A stretch of 64,000 bases of DNA from Enterobacter wuhouensis (GCF_004331265.1 NZ_SJOO01000012.1:1-64000); one strand, 5' to 3'; shown: positions 50,611 through 60,666, counted from the stretch's first letter. Translations and numbers: made by a program. The notes: generated from the letters alone by a model not told the origin.

Positions 50611-50642
50611 GCCGGGTGGCGGCTTCGCCTTACCCGGCCTAC
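50611..50642. repeat. REP element between mgsA and helD
   Basis: GCCGGGTGGCGGCTTCGCCT plus TACCCGGCCTAC is a standard enterobacterial REP unit, in the convergent gap. Confidence 0.85.
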
Positions 50643-50661
50643 AAAATCTTGCCTGACATCC

Positions 50662-52716
50662 TTATGGTTTACGCGCTACCGGCACATCAATACTCTTCAG
50701 GATATCGACAAACACGGATGGCTCCTCTTTATTGAACAGCAGCCAGACGCGATGGCGCGCGCGGGTCATCGCCACGTACAGCAGGCGTCGCTCTTCCGCA
50801 TCCGGGAAATCCTCGGGCGCCGGCAACAGCGCCTGCTCCATTATTGATTCGCGCGCCGGAGCCGGGAAACCGTCGCTCCCCTCCTTGAGTCCCAGCACAA
50901 TGACGTAATGCGCCTGCTGGCCTTTGCTGGCGTGGATGGTCATAAAATCAAGCTGCAGCTTCGGCCAACGGGTGGCGGCCTTTTCCAGCGCGGCCGGTTT
51001 GAGATGATGATAGCGCGCCAGCACCAGAATGCGTTCATCGGGCTTTGCGTAGCCGCTGAGCTTGTCCAGCAGCGGCTCGAGCTGATCTTCTGCCAGCAGG
51101 GTAACCGCCTTTTTATCCCCCGGCGTCAGGCTGTTGAGCGGCTTGGCCAGCTGATGCGGATTCTGCTGAATAAAGCGGTTGGCAATTTCGCCAATCCGGG
51201 AATTGAAACGGTAGGTGGTATCCAGATCGCTGCGATCCCCCTCACCAAAATAGTGATGAAACGCAGTGGTCAGGGAGAGCTGCGCCCCGCTAAACCGGTA
51301 GATGGCCTGCCAGTCGTCGCCCACGGCAAACAGCGACGTGTGCTTATTTTGCGCCCGTAGTGCCGAAAGCAGCGCGGCGCGCTGGGGGGAAATATCCTGG
51401 AATTCATCCACCAGAATGTGTTTCCACGGGCTGACGAAGCGGCCTTTTTCGAGAATGATTATGGCCTGATGGATCAGGCCAGAGAAATCGACGGCATTTT
51501 CATCCTTCAGGGCCGTTTTCCAGGCTTTCAGCATCGGGGCCATCAGCTTAATGCGCTTTGAAAACGGATCGCGGATCGCCTCCGGCGCGTTTTCGATCAT
51601 CTCTGCCTGGGAACCCCCGTGCATGCGCATCAGGCTGACCCAGCGGTCAAGGCGCGATCCCAGACGACGCGCCAGCTTCTCATCCTGCCAGAAGCTGCCC
51701 TCCGGTACCGCCCAGCCAAGCTCCTCCTCGAGCCACTGACGCCACCCTTTTGCCTGCGCCTTTTTTTCACTGCACTGCTGCCGCCACGTTTTAATGAACA
51801 GGGCCTGCCGCGCCTGGGTATCGTTTTCCAGTTTGCTTATGGAAGGAACTTTCTTGCTGCCCTGCTGAATGATATGCAGCGCAAGGGAATGGAAGGTTCT
51901 GGCGGCAATATCCTGGGTGTGCAGGCGTTCCTGAATACGTTCGTCCATCTCCTGTGCCGCCTTGCGCCCAAAAGCCAGGAGCAAAATCTGGTCGGCAACG
52001 GCCTCGCCGGTGGTCAGTAACCAGCCCGCGCGCGCGACCAGCACCGACGTTTTGCCGCTTCCGGCCCCCGCGAGCACCAGCAGCGACTGCTCGCCATTGA
52101 CCACCGCGCGCGCCTGCGCAGGATTGAGCGGCGATGATTCGACAGTGCTGAAGAAATCGGCATAATCGGTGAGCATGGCGTCGGTCCACGCCTGATTGTG
52201 CGCCAGACGGCTCTTATCGATGTCGGTCAGCCAGGCCTGACACCGCTGCCAGGCGTCACGACAATTATCAAACTCGTTGAGACGCGTTGCGGGTAATGGC
52301 AACGCCGTAAGCGCCTGGCGGATCTTGTGCTGCAGCCCGGCGGTCTGTTGACGGGTCAGCCATTTTTGTTGCGCATTGCTCTGCGCAATATCGTCCAGCA
52401 CCTGCTGCAGTACCTGCGCGGCAATCACGCTCATATCATGGCTCCACTGCTGCCAGAGCGTATTCAGATGATGATGGAAGCGCTGCGTTTCCGCCCACTC
52501 GGTACCATGGAGGCGCACAACTTTATCGGCGGGCAACACAAACTCCAGCTCGCCCCATACCAGCCCGCGCTTGCAGTGAATGGCGAGAAGCTGGTTAAAC
52601 GGAATGAGGTATTCGTGGCGTTCACCCGAGACCTTCACCCCCGCGTTCAGGAGGACGACCTTGTCGTAAGGGTGCTGCGCCAGGCGTTTGCCCATAGAAG
52701 TTGCTTTCAGTTCCAT
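50662..52716 (-). CDS. helD: HelD, DNA helicase IV
   Basis: The 684-residue SF1/UvrD-like helicase has Walker A AGAGSGKTSVL, Walker B ILVDEFQDI, GDDWQAIYRFSGA, and C-terminal TIHASKGQQAHYV and YVAMTRARHRVWLL motifs. The length and start MELKATSMGKRLAQHPYD match E. coli HelD. It unwinds DNA 3' to 5'. It is convergent with mgsA and divergent from yccF. Confidence 0.97.
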   Translation of the reverse strand: MELKATSMGKRLAQHPYDKVVLLNAGVKVSGERHEYLIPFNQLLAIHCKRGLVWGELEFVLPADKVVRLHGTEWAETQRFHHHLNTLWQQWSHDMSVIAAQVLQQVLDDIAQSNAQQKWLTRQQTAGLQHKIRQALTALPLPATRLNEFDNCRDAWQRCQAWLTDIDKSRLAHNQAWTDAMLTDYADFFSTVESSPLNPAQARAVVNGEQSLLVLAGAGSGKTSVLVARAGWLLTTGEAVADQILLLAFGRKAAQEMDERIQERLHTQDIAARTFHSLALHIIQQGSKKVPSISKLENDTQARQALFIKTWRQQCSEKKAQAKGWRQWLEEELGWAVPEGSFWQDEKLARRLGSRLDRWVSLMRMHGGSQAEMIENAPEAIRDPFSKRIKLMAPMLKAWKTALKDENAVDFSGLIHQAIIILEKGRFVSPWKHILVDEFQDISPQRAALLSALRAQNKHTSLFAVGDDWQAIYRFSGAQLSLTTAFHHYFGEGDRSDLDTTYRFNSRIGEIANRFIQQNPHQLAKPLNSLTPGDKKAVTLLAEDQLEPLLDKLSGYAKPDERILVLARYHHLKPAALEKAATRWPKLQLDFMTIHASKGQQAHYVIVLGLKEGSDGFPAPARESIMEQALLPAPEDFPDAEERRLLYVAMTRARHRVWLLFNKEEPSVFVDILKSIDVPVARKP

Positions 52717-52839
52717 ATCCAGCCGGATCCATGAAGAGATAATTTGTCTGATAGTTTAACTGCCAGTTTTAAGGTGCTCCAGCCTAAAAAAACGTTACAA
52801 TCACCAGGCGTTAATCATATCGAAAGGAACTGAGGGTTT

Positions 52840-53286
52840 ATGCGTATCGTTCTGAATATTTTGAATTTTGTCCTGGGCGGTTTTGCCACCACCCTTTCCT
52901 GGCTCTTTGCAACCCTGGTGAGCGTCGTACTTATTTTTACGCTTCCGCTGACCCGCTCCTGCTGGGAAATCACCAAACTCTCGCTTATCCCCTTTGGGAA
53001 TGAGGCTGTCCACGTTGACGAGCTGGAGCCAGAGAGAAAAAATGCGCTGATGAATACGGGCGGCACCCTGCTGAACGTGCTGTGGCTGATTTTCTTTGGC
53101 TGGTGGCTGTGCCTGATGCATATTCTGGCCGGTATTGCGCAGTGCATCACCATTATTGGTATTCCGGTGGGGATCGCGAACTTCAAGATTGCCGCCATTG
53201 CGCTGTGGCCCGTCGGGCGCAGGGTTGTTCCGGTTGAAGTGGCACAGGCGGCGCGAGAAGCGAACGCTCGCCGTCGTTTTCAGTAA
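52840..53286 (+). CDS. yccF: YccF, inner-membrane protein
   Basis: The 148-residue protein has two YccF-type hydrophobic repeats: LNFVLGGFATTLSWLFATLV with LPLTRSCWEITKLSLIPFG, then NVLWLIFFGWWLCLMHILAG with IPVGIANFKIAAIALWPVG. Function is unknown. yccS follows 19 bp later, so the two form an operon as in E. coli. Confidence 0.95.
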   Translation: MRIVLNILNFVLGGFATTLSWLFATLVSVVLIFTLPLTRSCWEITKLSLIPFGNEAVHVDELEPERKNALMNTGGTLLNVLWLIFFGWWLCLMHILAGIAQCITIIGIPVGIANFKIAAIALWPVGRRVVPVEVAQAAREANARRRFQ

Positions 53287-53305
53287 ATAAGGACTGGCCG
53301 CGCTT

Positions 53306-55468
53306 ATGCTAAGCCCACTGCTACGCCGCTATACCTGGAACAGCTCCTGGCTTTATAACGTCAGAATTTTTATTGCACTATGCGGTACCGTCGCCCTGCC
53401 ATGGTGGCTGAATGACGTGAAGCTCACCATACCGCTTACTCTGGGCGTGGTGGCGGGGGCGCTTGCGGATCTGGACGATCGTTTAGCGGGGCGACTTCGC
53501 AACCTTGTTATTACCCTCATCTGTTTCTTTATTGCTTCCGCTTCTGTCGAACTGCTTTTCCCCTGGCCCTGGCTGTTCGCGTTAGGCCTGACGCTTTCCA
53601 CCAGCGGATTTATCCTGCTCGGTGGCCTTGGGCAGCGCTATGCCACCATCGCGTTTGGGGCCCTGCTGATAGCCATTTACACAATGCTGGGGGTTTCACT
53701 TTACGATCAGTGGTATCAGCAGCCCGTTCTGCTGCTGCTGGGCGCTATCTGGTATAACCTGCTGACGCTAACCGGCCATCTCATCTTTCCGGTGCGTCCC
53801 CTGCAGGATAATCTCGCACGCAGCTATGAGCAGCTAGCCCGCTACCTTGAACTCAAATCCAGGCTATTTGACCCGGATTCTGAAGAGGAGAGTCAGGCGC
53901 CGCTTTACGATCTGGCCCTGGCAAACGGCCAGCTGGTCGCAACCCTAAACCAGACGAAGGCCTCGTTGCTCACCCGCCTTCGGGGCGATCGCGGCCAGCG
54001 CGGCACGCGAAGAACGCTGCATTATTACTTTGCCGCACAGGACATTCATGAACGTGCCAGCTCTTCGCATGTACAGTATGCCGCTCTGCGCGAAAAGTTC
54101 CGCTATAGCGACGTCATGTTCCGCTTCCAGCGCTTGCTGTCCATGCAGTCCCAGGCCTGCCAGCAGCTGGCGCGTTCAATACTGCTGCGCACCCCCTACC
54201 AGCACGATCCGCTTTTTGAACGCGCCTTTAGCCACCTCGATGCAGCGCTCGACCGCGTACAGGCCAGCGGAACGTCGCCGGAACAGATCAAAGCGCTGGG
54301 TTTTCTGCTCAATAACCTACGGGCGATAGACGCTCAGCTGGCTACCATTGAGTCCGAGCAGGCAATGGCACTTCCGCGTAATGATGCGGAAAATCAGCTT
54401 GCCGATGACAGCGTGCACAGCGCTAGCGATATGTGGTTACGCTTGAGCCGCAACTTTACGCCGGAATCGGCCCTCTTCCGCCACGCGGTAAGAATGTCCC
54501 TGGTGCTCTGCGTGGGGTACGCCTTTATCCAGATTACCGGGTTGCATCACGGCTACTGGATCTTGCTGACCAGCCTGTTTGTCTGCCAGCCAAACTATAA
54601 CGCCACCCGTCACCGCCTTGCGCTGCGTATTATCGGTACGCTGGTGGGGGTTGCGATCGGGCTACCGGTACTCTATTTCGTGCCGTCCATCGAAGGACAG
54701 CTTATCCTGATCGTGATTACCGGCGTGCTGTTCTTCGCCTTTCGCAACGTCCAGTATGCGCATGCAACGATGTTCATCACGCTTCTGGTTTTGCTCTGTT
54801 TTAATCTGCTAGGTGAGGGTTTTGAAGTCGCTCTTCCCCGAGTGATCGATACGCTGCTCGGCTGCGCGATCGCATGGGCGGCGGTAAGCTTTATCTGGCC
54901 AGACTGGCGTTTTCGCAATCTACCGCGCGTGCTGGACCGGGCAATGAATGCCAACTGCAGATACCTTGACGCCATCCTGGAACAGTATCATCAGGGGCGC
55001 GATAACCGCCTGGCGTACCGCATTGCCCGCCGGGATGCCCATAACAGTGATGCTGAACTGGCGTCGGTTGTCTCTAACATGTCTACGGAACCTCGTGCTA
55101 CAGCAGACATTCGAGAGACGGCCTTCCGCCTGCTCTGCCTGAATCATACGTTTACAAGCTACATCTCCACGCTTGGAGCACACCGGGAAAAACTCACCAA
55201 CCCGGGCATTCTCGCCTTGTTGGATGACGCCGTCTGTTACGTCGATGATGCGCTTCATCATCTGCCAGCCGACGAGCCGCGCGTTCAGCATGCACTTGAT
55301 GAACTGGCACAACGCATTGCGCATCTTGATCCGGGTAACGACAGCAAAGCGCCACTGGTTCTTCAGCAGATTGGCCTGCTTATCGCTCTGCTGCCAGAAA
55401 TTTGCCGACTGCAGCAGCAAATCGCTACCTGGAGGAGTGATTTTCCTGCAGATCGGGCAGCGCGTTAA
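53306..55468 (+). CDS. yccS: YccS, FUSC-family inner-membrane transporter-like protein
   Basis: The 720-residue protein has two blocks of membrane helices (about 15-160 and 390-530), each followed by a cytosolic helical region, as in aromatic-acid exporter-like (FUSC) proteins. The length equals E. coli YccS. The substrate is unknown. Its last 44 bp overlap the 3' end of the convergent sxy gene. Confidence 0.95.
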   Translation: MLSPLLRRYTWNSSWLYNVRIFIALCGTVALPWWLNDVKLTIPLTLGVVAGALADLDDRLAGRLRNLVITLICFFIASASVELLFPWPWLFALGLTLSTSGFILLGGLGQRYATIAFGALLIAIYTMLGVSLYDQWYQQPVLLLLGAIWYNLLTLTGHLIFPVRPLQDNLARSYEQLARYLELKSRLFDPDSEEESQAPLYDLALANGQLVATLNQTKASLLTRLRGDRGQRGTRRTLHYYFAAQDIHERASSSHVQYAALREKFRYSDVMFRFQRLLSMQSQACQQLARSILLRTPYQHDPLFERAFSHLDAALDRVQASGTSPEQIKALGFLLNNLRAIDAQLATIESEQAMALPRNDAENQLADDSVHSASDMWLRLSRNFTPESALFRHAVRMSLVLCVGYAFIQITGLHHGYWILLTSLFVCQPNYNATRHRLALRIIGTLVGVAIGLPVLYFVPSIEGQLILIVITGVLFFAFRNVQYAHATMFITLLVLLCFNLLGEGFEVALPRVIDTLLGCAIAWAAVSFIWPDWRFRNLPRVLDRAMNANCRYLDAILEQYHQGRDNRLAYRIARRDAHNSDAELASVVSNMSTEPRATADIRETAFRLLCLNHTFTSYISTLGAHREKLTNPGILALLDDAVCYVDDALHHLPADEPRVQHALDELAQRIAHLDPGNDSKAPLVLQQIGLLIALLPEICRLQQQIATWRSDFPADRAAR

Positions 55469-56051
55469 GCCACTCGGTTAGCTCCTGGCGAATCAGCGCC
55501 GGGAGCGCCGCCTCATGCAGCCCTTCTATTGCCCCCTCAAGCGCAAACAGAATTTTCATACTTAGCGCTTTGTTTTTTGCCCGCATTTTCAGCCAGCTCT
55601 CTCTCGCACCCAGCTGCCGCAACGTCTCTTCGTTGGTGATCCCGGCCTCACAGAGCAAAACCTCCAGTTGAAACGTCAGGTTGGGCAGATCTTTGAGCCG
55701 ATTGCGCTGATGCCGCTGATAGCGCTCTTTTCTTGCCGCATCGAGTGCAAATGACGAAAGCTGAAGCAGTCTTTGCCTGTCCTGCCAGAGGCCGTCATCG
55801 ACGCGATAATAATTAAGCAGCACCGGGCGCCCCCGCTTCATGAGGGTCAGGAAAGAGGAAGCATGCTTTACACAGTATTTTGCGCTTTCTTCGCAGGCTC
55901 GCAGGTAGAGTTCGCCATCTGACACCATTGCGAAAACCGCATCATCCACGGCCAGGGTATAGCCACCGAAAAGCGCACGATGGTGGATTTCACCCAACGG
56001 GGACAGGTATTCTTGCGACTTATAAATCCGTTCATAAGATATCTTTTTCAT
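55425..56051 (-). CDS. sxy: Sxy (TfoX), competence/CRP-S co-regulator
   Basis: The 208-residue protein starts at ATG 56051 (E. coli Sxy has 209). N-terminal TfoX domain (GEIHHRALFGGYTLAVDDAVFAMV), C-terminal TfoX_C with DLPNLTFQLEVLLCEAGITNEETLRQLGA. Together with CRP it turns on DNA-uptake genes at CRP-S sites. It overlaps yccS tail to tail. Confidence 0.96.
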   Translation of the reverse strand: MKKISYERIYKSQEYLSPLGEIHHRALFGGYTLAVDDAVFAMVSDGELYLRACEESAKYCVKHASSFLTLMKRGRPVLLNYYRVDDGLWQDRQRLLQLSSFALDAARKERYQRHQRNRLKDLPNLTFQLEVLLCEAGITNEETLRQLGARESWLKMRAKNKALSMKILFALEGAIEGLHEAALPALIRQELTEWLNALPDLQENHSSR

Positions 56052-56230
56052 AATAATTCCTAAAAAAATCATACAATAACAGCAGAATTTCTTACTAGCG
56101 GATCCGTTAGCAGGAAAATAGGCAACTTATTGCCAATGAGCAAGATGATTTTTTCAGGGAAGCCAATAATGAACGAATTTTGCGAGTCGCTTTCCGAAAA
56201 TGAAGTTGATCTTTAGGCATACAGGGGTTA

Positions 56231-56246
56231 CTGTATATTCATACAG
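56231..56246 (+). promoter_or_regulatory. LexA box of sulA
   Basis: CTGTATATTCATACAG is a near-perfect SOS box, 22 bp before the sulA start. It predicts LexA repression and DNA-damage induction. Confidence 0.95.
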
Positions 56247-56268
56247 TAACTACAGGGCTGGAATGAAT

Positions 56269-56778
56269 ATGTACACTTCAGGCTATGCAAATCGCTCAAC
56301 ATCTTTCTCTACTACCGCTGACGGTGTTGCGCAGAAATCCGTCGGGCGCCTCTCGACGGGTCTTATCAGTGAAGTGGTTTATCGTGAAGACCAGCCTCTG
56401 TTAACCCAACTTCTGTTACTGCCGTTATTACAACAGCTTGGCCAGCAGTCACGCTGGCAGCTCTGGCTGACGCCGCAGCAAAAATTGAGCCGGGAATGGG
56501 TTCAGTCTGCGGGCCTGCCGCTGACGAAAGTTATGCAAATTAACCAACTCTCGCCGTGCGATACGGTTGAATCAATGATCCGCGCCTTGCGCACCGGAAA
56601 TTACAGCGTCGTGATTGGATGGTTGCCTGAGGAGTTAACGGAAGAGGAACATTTTCGTCTGACTGAAGCAGCGGAAGAAGGACATGCGATCGGGTTCATC
56701 ATGCGTCCGGTTCACCCAGATTCATATCGCAAAGGACAACGTTCTGGCCTAAAAATTCACTCAAATTTGTATCATTGA
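56269..56778 (+). CDS. sulA: SulA, SOS cell-division inhibitor
   Basis: I chose ATG 56269 (169 residues, the E. coli length); another ATG lies six bases earlier. It is well conserved from ISEVVYREDQP to WLTPQQKLSREWVQ and the C-terminal SGLKIHSNLYH, the Lon-recognised tail. SulA binds FtsZ and blocks septation after DNA damage. The LexA box overlaps the promoter. Confidence 0.96.
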   Translation: MYTSGYANRSTSFSTTADGVAQKSVGRLSTGLISEVVYREDQPLLTQLLLLPLLQQLGQQSRWQLWLTPQQKLSREWVQSAGLPLTKVMQINQLSPCDTVESMIRALRTGNYSVVIGWLPEELTEEEHFRLTEAAEEGHAIGFIMRPVHPDSYRKGQRSGLKIHSNLYH

Positions 56779-57133
56779 GCAAATTTAAGAGTTTTCCTGG
56801 AATTTTTTTTGACCACAGGAAGTGGAATTAGTTCCCGTCGCCAAAACTGCGGAAAGGCTTGTCTGGTGCGGTTCCTCTTAATTTTACTGCACAAATTCTG
56901 TTCGAAAAATGTTAAATAATAGGTATACGGAACTTTTTTTTTCATATGCCTGACGGAGTTCACACTTGTAAGTTTTCAGCTACGTTGTAGACTTTACATC
57001 GCCAGGGGTGCTCGGCCTAAGCCGAAGATATCGGTAGATTTATATTTGACCACGCCCCCCGGTGAAGGATTTAACCGTGATTTCTCGAAAGAGATCTTCA
57101 TGGCAAATTTTGGATGATAACGAGGCGCAAAAA
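56779..57133 (+). promoter_or_regulatory. ompA promoter and long 5' untranslated leader
   Basis: The 355-bp gap between sulA and ompA has no gene. A CRP-like site, CCTGACGGAGTTCACA, is at 56949-56964, which fits the known CRP control of E. coli ompA. The leader from about 57000 (CCAGGGGTGCTCGGCCTAAG) is close to the E. coli ompA leader, a folded stabilising 5' UTR. The ribosome site region AACGAGGCGCAAAAA is where the sRNA MicA pairs in E. coli. Confidence 0.75.
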
Positions 57134-58189
57134 ATGAAAAAGACAGCTATCGCGATTGCAGTGGCACTGGCTGGCTTCGCTACCGTAGCGCAGGCCGCTC
57201 CGAAAGATAATACCTGGTATGCAGGTGGTAAACTGGGCTGGTCTCAGTTCCATGACACCGGCTGGTACAACAGCGAACTGAACAACGATGGCCCTACTCA
57301 TGAGAGCCAGCTTGGTGCAGGTGCGTTCGGTGGCTATCAGGTTAACCCGTATGTTGGCTTTGAAATGGGTTACGACTGGTTAGGTCGTATGCCATACAAA
57401 GGCAACAACACCAATGGCGCTTTCAAAGCTCAGGGTGTTCAGCTGACCGCTAAACTGGGTTACCCAGTAACTGACGATCTGGACGTGTACACCCGTCTGG
57501 GCGGCATGGTATGGCGTGCAGACTCTAGCAACAATGTTGCTGGCGACAACCACGACACCGGTGTTTCCCCAGTATTCGCTGGTGGCGTTGAGTGGGCTAT
57601 GACCCGTGACATCGCTACCCGTCTGGAATACCAGTGGGTTAACAACATCGGCGACGGCAACACCGTTGGTGTTCGTCCAGACAACGGCATGCTGAGCGTA
57701 GGTGTTTCCTACCGCTTCGGCCAGCAGGAAGATGCAGCGCCAATCGTTGCTCCAGCGCCGGCTCCAGCTCCAGAAGTACAGACCAAGCACTTCACTCTGA
57801 AGTCTGACGTTCTGTTCAACTTCAACAAAGCTACCCTGAAACCAGAAGGTCAGCAGGCACTGGATCAGCTGTACACCCAGCTGAGCAACCTGGATCCTAA
57901 AGATGGTTCTGTAGTGGTTCTGGGCTTCACCGACCGTATCGGTTCTGACGCTTACAACCAGAAACTGTCTGAGAAACGTGCTCAGTCCGTTGTTGATTAC
58001 CTGGTATCTAAAGGTATCCCAGCTAACAAGATCTCCCCACGCGGTATGGGCGAATCTAACCCAGTTACTGGCAACACCTGTGACAACGTGAAAGCTCGCG
58101 CTGCACTGATCGACTGCCTGGCTCCAGATCGTCGCGTAGAGATCGAAGTTAAAGGCATCAAAGACGTTGTAACTCAGCCAGCGGCATAA
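57134..58189 (+). CDS. ompA: OmpA, outer-membrane porin
   Basis: The 351-residue precursor starts at ATG 57134 with CGAGG upstream; the frame opens earlier but inside the leader RNA. Signal MKKTAIAIAVALAGFATVAQ/A, eight-stranded barrel (about 22-192), Ala-Pro hinge (APIVAPAPAPAPEV) and the periplasmic OmpA domain that binds peptidoglycan (LKSDVLFNFNKATLKPEGQ and NxxLSEKRAQSV). Codon use is that of a very highly expressed gene, with a composition unlike its neighbours. Confidence 0.98.
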   Translation: MKKTAIAIAVALAGFATVAQAAPKDNTWYAGGKLGWSQFHDTGWYNSELNNDGPTHESQLGAGAFGGYQVNPYVGFEMGYDWLGRMPYKGNNTNGAFKAQGVQLTAKLGYPVTDDLDVYTRLGGMVWRADSSNNVAGDNHDTGVSPVFAGGVEWAMTRDIATRLEYQWVNNIGDGNTVGVRPDNGMLSVGVSYRFGQQEDAAPIVAPAPAPAPEVQTKHFTLKSDVLFNFNKATLKPEGQQALDQLYTQLSNLDPKDGSVVVLGFTDRIGSDAYNQKLSEKRAQSVVDYLVSKGIPANKISPRGMGESNPVTGNTCDNVKARAALIDCLAPDRRVEIEVKGIKDVVTQPAA

Positions 58190-58203
58190 GTTATCGTCTT
58201 ATA

Positions 58204-58231
58204 AAAAAACCCCGCTATGCGGGGTTTTTTA
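58204..58231 (+). terminator. ompA terminator
   Basis: ACCCCGC/GCGGGGT around TAT, with seven A before and six T after. Confidence 0.93.
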
Positions 58232-58253
58232 TTGTCTGAAGAAGCGTAAAAGC

Positions 58254-58706
58254 TTATTTTTTACCCAGCAAAGCCTGAAGGTCATTCTTCAACGTCGACA
58301 TCTGGCTGGCATATTTCTCTTTATGTTCGGCATCTTCTATCAGCTGTACGACCGTTTCCGACAGTGTTTTTCCACGCCGTTGCGCCAGACCGGCAAGGCG
58401 TTGCCAGACAATAAACTCCAGATCGATAGACTTTTTGCGGGTATGCTGATGCTCGGCATTAAAATGCCGTTTCCTGCGCGCGCGGATAGTTTGCTTCATC
58501 CGGTTAAGCAGTGCCGGATTAATGTGTTTCTCTATCCAGCTATTAACCTGTACCGGTTCATTTTCGAGCGTCAGCAAAATATCCACGGCGTCTTGCGCTG
58601 CGCTGGCTTCGATGTAGCAGGTGATCAGCTCCCCTTCACGGTGCTTTTTGACCAGGTACTTCCATTTCCAGCCGCTTTCGAGATTTTCCAGTTGTTGATA
58701 TTTCAT
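58254..58706 (-). CDS. matP: MatP, Ter macrodomain organiser
   Basis: The 150-residue protein has a four-helix N-terminal region, then the ribbon-helix-helix part (KKSIDLEFIVWQRLAGLAQR and RGKTLSETVVQLIEDAEHKEK) and a C-terminal coiled coil. It binds matS sites and condenses the terminus region. It is convergent with ompA and its place agrees with E. coli. Confidence 0.96.
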   Translation of the reverse strand: MKYQQLENLESGWKWKYLVKKHREGELITCYIEASAAQDAVDILLTLENEPVQVNSWIEKHINPALLNRMKQTIRARRKRHFNAEHQHTRKKSIDLEFIVWQRLAGLAQRRGKTLSETVVQLIEDAEHKEKYASQMSTLKNDLQALLGKK

Positions 58707-58891
58707 TGCGATCTCAGTGTTACCTCGTAACTCTGTTCAGAATATCAGTTTTTTGGCAATCTGCTGAAAAGAAATCATATCCTGTGAAACATCGCAGAGG
58801 ATTCCCTCGCCAAATTCCCCAATCCTGTTGGGAAGAGACCCCGGCTTACGGTATACTCCACGGTTTTACATCTGACTAAAAAACATCAACT

Positions 58892-60652
58892 TTGACCATT
58901 ACGAAACTTGCATGGCGTGACCTGGTTCCGGATACCGAGAGCTATCAGGAGCTGTTTACACAGCCAGACCTCACAAAAGAACACGAATTTATACTTAGCG
59001 ATACACAACCGCGTCTGCATTACGCGCTGGAGCAGGTGTTAAGCCCGTGGGCAACATCCCCCTTCATGCTGCTCAAAGCCCCGGAAGAAGCCGAGTATTT
59101 GACGCTTCTGGGTGATGCCGTGCGCCAGCTACAGCCACAGGCGGATACCGTTTATGGCGGCCAGTATCGTATTTCCGGACATGATGTCACTTTTGAACCT
59201 GCGCAGAAGGCCGATGGGCGTTTTGCTGCTGCTGGCGAAGTGGTTACCGCTAGCTGGACAGAGGCAGAACAACTCTTTGGCTGTCTTCGCCAGTTTAACG
59301 GCGAGCTGTCCCTGACGCCGGGCTTAGTGCATCGCGCGAATGGCGGCGTGCTGATCATTTCCCTGCGAACCCTTCTTTCCCAGCCGCTGCTGTGGATGCG
59401 CCTGAAAACGATTGTGAGTCAGCAACGTTTTGATTGGGTTGGCTATGATGAGTCACGCCCTCTGCCGGTTTCTGTCCCGTCTATGCCGCTGTCGCTTACC
59501 GTCGTGCTGACGGGCGATCGCGAATCACTGGCTGATTTCCAGGAAATGGAGCCGGAGCTGGCAGAACAGGCGGTCTACAGCGAGTATGAAGACAACATTC
59601 AGATTGCCGACGCTGATGACATGGCACAGTGGTGTCAGTGGGTGATGGCCGTCGCTGAACGGTTTGCCCTTCCTACCCCTGCTGCAGATGCCTGGCCTGG
59701 TTTAATCCGTGAGGCGGTACGCTACACCGGCGACCAGGAGACTCTGCCGCTCTGCCCTCTCTGGATCGGTAAACAGCTGCGTGAAGTCGGCGTGGTCAGC
59801 GGTAACGGTAGCTTCACCGGTGAACAACTCGTTCAGATGCTGGCCCAGCGAGAGTGGCGCGAAGGCTATCTTGCCGACCGCATGCAGGATGAAATTCTGC
59901 TGGAACAAATCCTGGTCGAGACTGAAGGCGAACGCATTGGTCAAATAAACGCCCTGTCGGTGATTGAATTCCCTGGCCACCCGCGCGCGTTCGGAGAGCC
60001 ATCCCGAATCAGCTGCGTTGTGCACATTGGTGACGGCGAATTTACTGACATTGAACGCAAAGCCGAGCTTGGCGGCAATATTCACGCCAAGGGCATGATG
60101 ATCATGCAGGCATTTCTGATGTCCGAACTCCAGCTTGAGCAACAGATCCCCTTCTCCGCCTCGCTGACGTTTGAGCAGTCCTACAGCGAAGTGGATGGCG
60201 ATAGCGCCTCTATGGCCGAGCTGTGCGCCCTCATTAGCGCCCTGGCAGAAGTGCCCGTCAACCAGAACATCGCGATCACCGGCTCGGTTGATCAGTTTGG
60301 TCGTGCTCAGCCCGTTGGGGGTCTGAACGAGAAAATCGAAGGATTCTTCTCTATCTGCCAGCAGCGTGGATTGAACGGCAAACAGGGTGTGATCATCCCG
60401 GCCCCCAACGTACGTCATTTAAGCCTCAGCCAGTCGCTCCTGGAAGCCGTCGAACAGGAACAATTCTTCATCTGGGCCATCGAAGGTATTGAGGATGCAC
60501 TACCCTTACTGACAAACCTTGTGTGGGACGGTGAGGGGCAAACGACCCTGATGCAGACTATCCAGGAACGTATTGCTCAGGCGACACAGCAGGATGCTCG
60601 TCATCGTTATCCATGGCCGTTGCGCTGGCTGAGTTGGTTTAGTCCGAACTGA
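58892..60652 (+). CDS. ycbZ: LonH (YcbZ), Lon-like protease
   Basis: The 586-residue protein begins with TTG, as the frame and the match to E. coli (MTITKLAWRDLVPDTESYQE) require. The N-terminal half is a degenerate AAA-like part. The C-terminal half is a Lon protease domain with the Ser-Lys dyad in DGDSASMAEL and GGLNEKIEGFF. The upstream gap to matP (58707-58891) has no other gene. fabA follows 68 bp later. Confidence 0.94.
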   Translation: MTITKLAWRDLVPDTESYQELFTQPDLTKEHEFILSDTQPRLHYALEQVLSPWATSPFMLLKAPEEAEYLTLLGDAVRQLQPQADTVYGGQYRISGHDVTFEPAQKADGRFAAAGEVVTASWTEAEQLFGCLRQFNGELSLTPGLVHRANGGVLIISLRTLLSQPLLWMRLKTIVSQQRFDWVGYDESRPLPVSVPSMPLSLTVVLTGDRESLADFQEMEPELAEQAVYSEYEDNIQIADADDMAQWCQWVMAVAERFALPTPAADAWPGLIREAVRYTGDQETLPLCPLWIGKQLREVGVVSGNGSFTGEQLVQMLAQREWREGYLADRMQDEILLEQILVETEGERIGQINALSVIEFPGHPRAFGEPSRISCVVHIGDGEFTDIERKAELGGNIHAKGMMIMQAFLMSELQLEQQIPFSASLTFEQSYSEVDGDSASMAELCALISALAEVPVNQNIAITGSVDQFGRAQPVGGLNEKIEGFFSICQQRGLNGKQGVIIPAPNVRHLSLSQSLLEAVEQEQFFIWAIEGIEDALPLLTNLVWDGEGQTTLMQTIQERIAQATQQDARHRYPWPLRWLSWFSPN

Positions 60653-60666
60653 TCGGACTTGTTCAG
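60649..60666 (+). promoter_or_regulatory. FadR site of fabA
   Basis: CTGATCGGACTTGTTCAG is the same as the E. coli fabA FadR activator site as I recall it, here overlapping the end of ycbZ. Confidence 0.75.

Noticed and set aside
56200..56268. longer sulA start at 56200
   Set aside because: It would place the LexA box inside the coding sequence; ATG 56269 gives the family length of 169.
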